The position numbers and the translations under genes are program-made. Positions 13,894 to 17,907 of a stretch of 17,907 nt of DNA are shown in pieces. The first letter of the stretch is position 1. Every line of letters begins with the position of its first letter. Origin of the DNA: JAAYAY01 sp964429355 (GTDB taxonomy: Bacteria; Planctomycetota; Planctomycetia; Pirellulales; Thermoguttaceae); contig CAYSCH010000185.1 in assembly GCA_964429355.1 (NCBI GenBank), forward strand, positions 1 to 17,907, read 5' to 3'. Under the pieces are notes generated by a model. The model was not told where the DNA came from. It did no database searches and worked only from the letters and a program-made list of their open reading frames with translations.

Positions 13894-14934
13894 ATGGCAA
13901 AAGAAGCGGCTTTCGTATTGGTCGGCATCATACTGCTGGGAACTGCCGCGGCTACCAGTGCCGGTGATCCGGTCGCGCTTCGGGTCACCAACATGCAGGT
14001 CGCCCCCGCTCACATGCCCGCGGTGAAGGTGTGGGTCAAGAACCAGAGTGAAGCGGCCTATGAAGGTTCCGTGACGCTCGACCTGCCGGACGGTTGGACA
14101 CTCACCCCGCCATCGCAGGAGGTTGCCCTCAAGCCGGGCGAAACCAGGAGCGTTAGCTTTACGATCCACGACGCAGAAACCCGCGAAGAGAATCGCTATG
14201 CGGTCGTGGTAGTCGCCCAAGGGGCAGGGGCCGAGGTCCGCAGGAGCCAGGAGGTCGTTTGTGCCAGTGCCCCCTATTTCAAGCCCGAAATCGACGGCCG
14301 CGTGGACGATTGGAAGGATGCCATCCCCGTCACGTTTGTCACCCAGGGCAAGAAGACGGCGATCAGCACTTTTTGGAACCGTCGCCAATTCTCCATTCTC
14401 GTGGCCGTCGAAGAAGAGCAATTCGTCCCGCAGCGCGATGGGCAGCCCTTTGACGCGATTCAGATCGCCATCTCGCCCCAGGACACGCAGACTTCGACCA
14501 GCGGCGACGGTGAAGCAACGCAATTCGAGTTCCTGCTGACGTCCAGCGGGGCAGGGGAGGGGGGCCGCTGTTTTCAGTTTGCCGAACCAGGGACGAAACT
14601 CAGCGAGACTCAGAACCCACGGACCCTGAAGAGTCTTGAAATCGAAGGCCCTGACCTGGCCGTCTGGCGGGACGGGAGCACAACGTGGTATGAATGGGGC
14701 GTCTCTTTCTCGAGCCTGCCGGGCATCCGGGCGAGCGAAGGGCGCGAGTTCTTCCTCTCCGTGCTCGTCCACGATCCTGACGGAACGGGACTTCGCGACT
14801 GGGGAGAAGCGGCGGGGCTCTGGCCATGCCAGCGGAACCGGCTCGCCTGGAGCGATTGGCAAGGCGCCAAATGGCCGGAAGATCCGCCGATGGACAACAA
14901 GCTGGAATGGGGAATGTGTTCGTCGAAGTATTGA
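13894..14934 (+). CDS. Secreted protein with NEW3-like and CBM9/DOMON-like domains
   Basis: A protein of 346 residues from ATG 13894, chosen because GAGGA lies 8 bases upstream and the first 23 residues form a signal peptide ('FVLVGIILLGTAAATSAG'). A start at 13828 would put 22 polar residues in front of it. Residues about 25-110 look like a NEW3/NPCBM-associated Ig-like domain: 'VTLDLPDGWTLTPPSQEVALKPGETRSVSFTI' is split across strands typical of that fold. Residues about 123-346 begin 'PEIDGRVDDWKDAIPV', the opening of CBM9/DOMON-like sandwich domains that bind sugars or heme. No catalytic motif is seen. It probably acts in the periplasm or at the surface as a binding protein. It is followed after 52 bases by the exported FIST gene and probably shares its transcript. 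Confidence 0.75.
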   Translation: MAKEAAFVLVGIILLGTAAATSAGDPVALRVTNMQVAPAHMPAVKVWVKNQSEAAYEGSVTLDLPDGWTLTPPSQEVALKPGETRSVSFTIHDAETREENRYAVVVVAQGAGAEVRRSQEVVCASAPYFKPEIDGRVDDWKDAIPVTFVTQGKKTAISTFWNRRQFSILVAVEEEQFVPQRDGQPFDAIQIAISPQDTQTSTSGDGEATQFEFLLTSSGAGEGGRCFQFAEPGTKLSETQNPRTLKSLEIEGPDLAVWRDGSTTWYEWGVSFSSLPGIRASEGREFFLSVLVHDPDGTGLRDWGEAAGLWPCQRNRLAWSDWQGAKWPEDPPMDNKLEWGMCSSKY

Positions 14935-14986
14935 GCGGTGAGCAAAGACCTGAGAATACAAACCTATTGTCTGGAAAGGGGATGCC

Positions 14987-16369
14987 ATGTTTCACAGGAA
15001 TGGCACGGCCTGGGTGGTGGGGATGGCGGCGGTGGTTCTCCTGCGGAGTCCGACGGTTACGACATTCGCTGCGGAGGTGGTCTTCAAGGTGGTGATGGTT
15101 GCGGATGAGGACGAGAATCCGGCGGCCGCGGGAAAAGCGGCGGCCACGGCGCTCAAGGAGGCAATGGGCAACTCACCGCTCAAGGCGGTCGTCATGTCGG
15201 AGTGTTTTGAGGACAAGGAGTCCAAGGCGAAGTTGCTCAAGGGGGTTTGTGAAGTGCTCCCCCCGGAGAAGATTCTGGGCGGCGCGACCTACGGCTCGTT
15301 CACCCAGCAGGGATGCACCGATTTCGATGAAGTCTGCCTGCTGGGTATCGGAGGGGAAGACGTGCAGGTTTCGGCCCAAATCGTCAAGGAGATGGGCACG
15401 TCGAAGCTGACCTTCGAAAAAGACCAGGAAATGATCCGCGAGCGATTGCACGCGGCGGGCGAGAAGTTGACCGGAAGCCTCCAACGCCGCGATAACGAGA
15501 AGCTGTTGATTCTTGTTGCCGACGCCCACTCGCCTAAGGTCCAGTACCTGGTCGAAGGTGTTCAAAAGGAGCTGGGCAAGGATTTCCCGATCACCGGCGG
15601 ATGCGCCAACAAGAACGCCGGCCAGACGTTCGTTTACTTCCGCGGCGAGATGTTCGAAGACGCGGCCGTGGCCCTGATGCTGGCGGGCGATTTTGACGTG
15701 GCCCTCTCCGGCCGGATGGCCAACGAAGAACAGGCCGTGATCCGTACTGCCGCCGAGGGGGCGGAAGAGGTTCTCGGAAAGGCCAAGGGCGAGCCGACGG
15801 CCGTGCTTTCCTTCAACTGTGCCGGGCGGCGGAGCAAGCTGAAGGAATACGAAGACGAACTGGCCGCGATACAGAAGGTGCTGGGCAAGGACGTGCCACT
15901 CTTCGGCTGCTACTGTGCCGGCGAGATCGGCCCGGTCGACGAGCCCAACGCCCCCAAGGATGTTCTCAGCGGCGGTTCGGGATGGCATGTGATGTTCACG
16001 ACAATCACGCCGGCGAAGGCAGCGACGGCGAAGAGGGAGAAGAAATCAGCCAACGTTTCGGGTACGGTCACCCTCGACGGACAGCCGATCGAAGGTGCTG
16101 TGATCACGTTGATTTCACAAAAGGGCCAGCCGGCAGCGCAAGGAAGAACCAATGCTGTCGGCAAATACGCGCTGAAGACAATGAAGGGCGATCCGCGGAT
16201 ACCTGCCGGAGCGTTCGTGGTCACCGTGTCGAAGACCGGACGCGACGCCGCAAGTGGCAAAGAGAAACAACTGTTACCGCTCAAGTACTCATTGCCTGGA
16301 ACGTCGGGCTTGACAGTCCAGGTGACACCGGGAATCAACATATTTGACTTTGAACTTGCGACCAACTAG
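14987..16369 (+). CDS. Exported FIST-domain protein with carboxypeptidase-regulatory-like tail
   Basis: A protein of 460 residues. Residues 1-29 are a signal peptide (hydrophobic core then 'TTFAA'). Residues about 31-200 match a FIST N-terminal sensor domain ('ILGGATYGSFTQQGCTDFDEVCLLGIGG', 'LLILVADAHSPKVQYLVEGVQKEL'). Residues about 205-345 match FIST_C, ending with the signature 'PLFGCYCAGEIGPV'. Residues about 365-460 are a carboxypeptidase-regulatory/transthyretin-like beta domain opening 'VSGTVTLDGQPIEGAVITLI', common in planctomycete secreted proteins. Cysteines (C110, C117, C206, C278, C308, C310) could form disulfides or bind a ligand. FIST domains are usually cytoplasmic input modules thought to bind small ligands such as amino acids. 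Export and this fusion are unusual. GGGG lies 5 bases before the ATG. Confidence 0.85.
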   Translation: MFHRNGTAWVVGMAAVVLLRSPTVTTFAAEVVFKVVMVADEDENPAAAGKAAATALKEAMGNSPLKAVVMSECFEDKESKAKLLKGVCEVLPPEKILGGATYGSFTQQGCTDFDEVCLLGIGGEDVQVSAQIVKEMGTSKLTFEKDQEMIRERLHAAGEKLTGSLQRRDNEKLLILVADAHSPKVQYLVEGVQKELGKDFPITGGCANKNAGQTFVYFRGEMFEDAAVALMLAGDFDVALSGRMANEEQAVIRTAAEGAEEVLGKAKGEPTAVLSFNCAGRRSKLKEYEDELAAIQKVLGKDVPLFGCYCAGEIGPVDEPNAPKDVLSGGSGWHVMFTTITPAKAATAKREKKSANVSGTVTLDGQPIEGAVITLISQKGQPAAQGRTNAVGKYALKTMKGDPRIPAGAFVVTVSKTGRDAASGKEKQLLPLKYSLPGTSGLTVQVTPGINIFDFELATN

Positions 16370-16429
16370 CCGGCGTTCACACGGATATCCGGCCCCGTCC
16401 CTGTTATGTCAAAGGAAGCACAGTCATCT

Positions 16430-17907
16430 ATGCCGGTCGCCCGAATCATCGCAGCCGCCGTGATTTCCGTTGGATTGGGATCTTCAGGGTCGGCCGGCGA
16501 ACTGCTCGATTCCGCCCTTGACGGCCCGCTGGCCGGATGTGACGAGATCGTGTTCGCCCAGCGGGTCTCGGGCCGCGACCACTGGTATGGGAATTTCGGC
16601 CACTATTGCGAGACCGAGTCGCAGTACGTGCAGAGCTCGCTCAAGTATGATGCGGACACGGATATGCGCTATGCCTTCGGCGACGGCGGGCGGCTCTGCC
16701 GACTCGACCTGCGGACTGGCAAGCTGACGGTTCTGCTCGACGATCCCCAGGGCGGAGTCCGCGACCCATGCGTCCACTACGATGGAGAGAGGATTCTGTT
16801 CTCCTATCGCAGAGGAGGCACCGTTCCGTATCACCTGTACGAGATCAATACGGACGGGGCCGGTTTGCGGCAGTTGACCGACGGACCAGACAGCGACATC
16901 GAGCCGATCTATACGCCCGACGGCGGAATCGTATTCTGTTCGTCGCGCTGCCATCGCTATGTTCCTTGCTGGCGGAGCCAGGTGGCCGTGCTCTATCGCT
17001 GCGACGCCGACGGCAGCCGTGTCCGCCTGCTTTCAAACAATGCGGAGCAGGAAAACACGCCCTGGATGCTGCCTGACGGGCGCATGCTCTACACGCGTTG
17101 GGAATACGTGGATCGCAACCAGTTGCTTTACCATCATCTCTGGGCGATCAATCCCGACGGAACGAGCGTGATGGTGTTCTTCGGGAATCAGCATCCGGGC
17201 CTTGTGATGATCGATGCCAAGCCGATCCCGAACACCGACAAGATCGTTGCCTCCTTTTCGCCGGGGCACGGTGCAGCCGAACATATGGGTGTGGTGACAA
17301 TCGTTGATCCGAGCCGCGGGCCGGACGACATGTCGATGACTCGGCCGATCGGTAAACGCCAGTACCGGGATCCTTACCCGCTCTCGGAAACCCTATTCCT
17401 CGCCGCCGATGCCCGCGGCATCCATCTGCTGGCTTCGGACGCCCGGGAGGAGACGATCTTCGCACCTTCCGACAAAGCACCCCGTTGGGCCTGCCACGAG
17501 CCGCGGCCGTTGCGGTCCAGGCCTCGCGAGACGATGATCCCGCCCCGGAGCGTGGAAACCGAACCGACGGGGCGACTGGTCCTGGCCGACATCTATGAAG
17601 GCCGGAACATGGATGGTATCGAGCGGGGGGAGGTCAAGAAGCTCCTCGTACTGGAACAACTTCCCAAGCCGGCTAATTTCTCGGGTGGACAGGAACCGCT
17701 GACGATCGGCGGAACGTTCACGCTGCAGCGGATCGTCGGCACCGTGCCTGTCGAACCCGATGGATCGGCCTACATGGAGTTGCCGGCCGGGCGGTCGCTG
17801 TTCTTCCTGGCCCTGGACGAGAACGATCTGTCGGTCAAACGCATGCAGAGTTTTGTGACAGTGCAGCCGGGGGAGACGACCAGTTGCGTCGGCTGCCACG
17901 AGCCGCG
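16430..17907 (+). CDS. HzsA-like PD40 beta-propeller c-heme protein, 3' end missing
   Basis: The frame is open to the window end, giving 492 complete codons. ATG 16430 starts a signal peptide ('VARIIAAAVISVGLGSSGSAG') with AAAGGA 13 bases upstream. An in-frame ATG at 16406 has no ribosome-binding site. Residues about 35-300 contain TolB/PD40-type propeller blades ('NTDGAGLRQLTDGPDSDIEPIYTPDGG'-type and 'NTPWMLPDGRMLYTRWEY'-type repeats). Residues about 385-490 match the middle domain of hydrazine-synthase-alpha-like proteins: 'LVLADIYEGRNMDGIERGEVK', 'VGTVPVEPDGSAYMELPAG', 'FLALDENDLSVKRMQSF', then 'QPGETTSCVGCHEP' with the heme c motif C486-x-x-C489-H490. Such homologues are widespread in planctomycetes outside anammox bacteria, so hydrazine synthesis is not implied. 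A periplasmic redox or heme role is likely. It starts 60 bases after the FIST gene. Confidence 0.85.
   Translation, partial: MPVARIIAAAVISVGLGSSGSAGELLDSALDGPLAGCDEIVFAQRVSGRDHWYGNFGHYCETESQYVQSSLKYDADTDMRYAFGDGGRLCRLDLRTGKLTVLLDDPQGGVRDPCVHYDGERILFSYRRGGTVPYHLYEINTDGAGLRQLTDGPDSDIEPIYTPDGGIVFCSSRCHRYVPCWRSQVAVLYRCDADGSRVRLLSNNAEQENTPWMLPDGRMLYTRWEYVDRNQLLYHHLWAINPDGTSVMVFFGNQHPGLVMIDAKPIPNTDKIVASFSPGHGAAEHMGVVTIVDPSRGPDDMSMTRPIGKRQYRDPYPLSETLFLAADARGIHLLASDAREETIFAPSDKAPRWACHEPRPLRSRPRETMIPPRSVETEPTGRLVLADIYEGRNMDGIERGEVKKLLVLEQLPKPANFSGGQEPLTIGGTFTLQRIVGTVPVEPDGSAYMELPAGRSLFFLALDENDLSVKRMQSFVTVQPGETTSCVGCHEP

Noticed and set aside
13858..14988. Minus-strand open frame of 376 codons
   Set aside because: It is the mirror of the NEW3/CBM9-like gene, which has a signal peptide, a ribosome-binding site and recognisable domains on the plus strand.
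16430..17907. Reading the HzsA-like protein as a sign of anammox hydrazine synthesis
   Set aside because: HzsA-like proteins are common in non-anammox planctomycetes, and no HzsB, HzsC, Hdh or other anammox gene is present in the window.
1..17907. CRISPR arrays, tRNA or rRNA genes, insertion sequences, toxin-antitoxin pairs or phage genes
   Set aside because: The sequence was read for regular spaced repeats, transposase-like proteins and small paired genes. None was recognised.

Overview
The window is about 18 kb of GC-rich bacterial chromosome. It most likely comes from a planctomycete of the Pirellulales type. This inference rests on gene style: secreted single-copy proteins of no clear function, an HzsA-like PD40/heme protein, a 'GTVTLDGxP' carboxypeptidase-regulatory-like domain, a large GT-C-like membrane protein and a PAC2 protein in a bacterium. 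No tRNA, rRNA, CRISPR array, transposase or phage gene was seen.

Layout, left to right. (1) 2-956, plus: the tail of a sensor histidine kinase and its OmpR/PhoB-type response regulator. (2) 1020-2684, minus: an FMN-binding glutamate-synthase-like protein. A gene-free divergent gap of about 640 bp follows. (3) 3327-4199, plus: an exported HExxH metalloprotease. (4) 4349-5146, minus: an exported coiled-coil protein with a tyrosine-rich C-terminus. (5) 5571-7958, minus: pyrC and pyrB of pyrimidine biosynthesis, with pyrB first in the transcript. (6) 8292-12480, plus: three genes joined by 4-base start/stop overlaps. They encode a GT-C-like multi-span membrane protein, a membrane-anchored CapA-like metallophosphatase-fold protein and a GtrB/DPM1-like polyprenyl-phosphate glycosyltransferase. 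(7) 12596-13438, minus: a PAC2-family protein. (8) 13894-17907, plus: three exported proteins in a row. They are a NEW3 plus CBM9/DOMON-like protein, a FIST-domain protein fused to a carboxypeptidase-regulatory-like domain, and an HzsA-like beta-propeller protein with a heme c motif, cut by the window end.

How the genes may work together. PyrB and PyrC catalyse consecutive steps, and PyrC has the Aquifex-type active site in which Asp replaces the bridging lysine, so the two may form a complex. The 8292-12480 operon contains a predicted lipid-linked sugar donor synthase and a predicted GT-C acceptor-side enzyme, which suggests envelope glycan assembly with CapA as an accessory. The 13894-17907 cluster is the least conventional part. 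A FIST sensor-type domain is here predicted to be exported, beside a secreted binding-domain protein and a c-type-heme protein. This is the best candidate for an undescribed extracytoplasmic system, but its function cannot be read from sequence alone.
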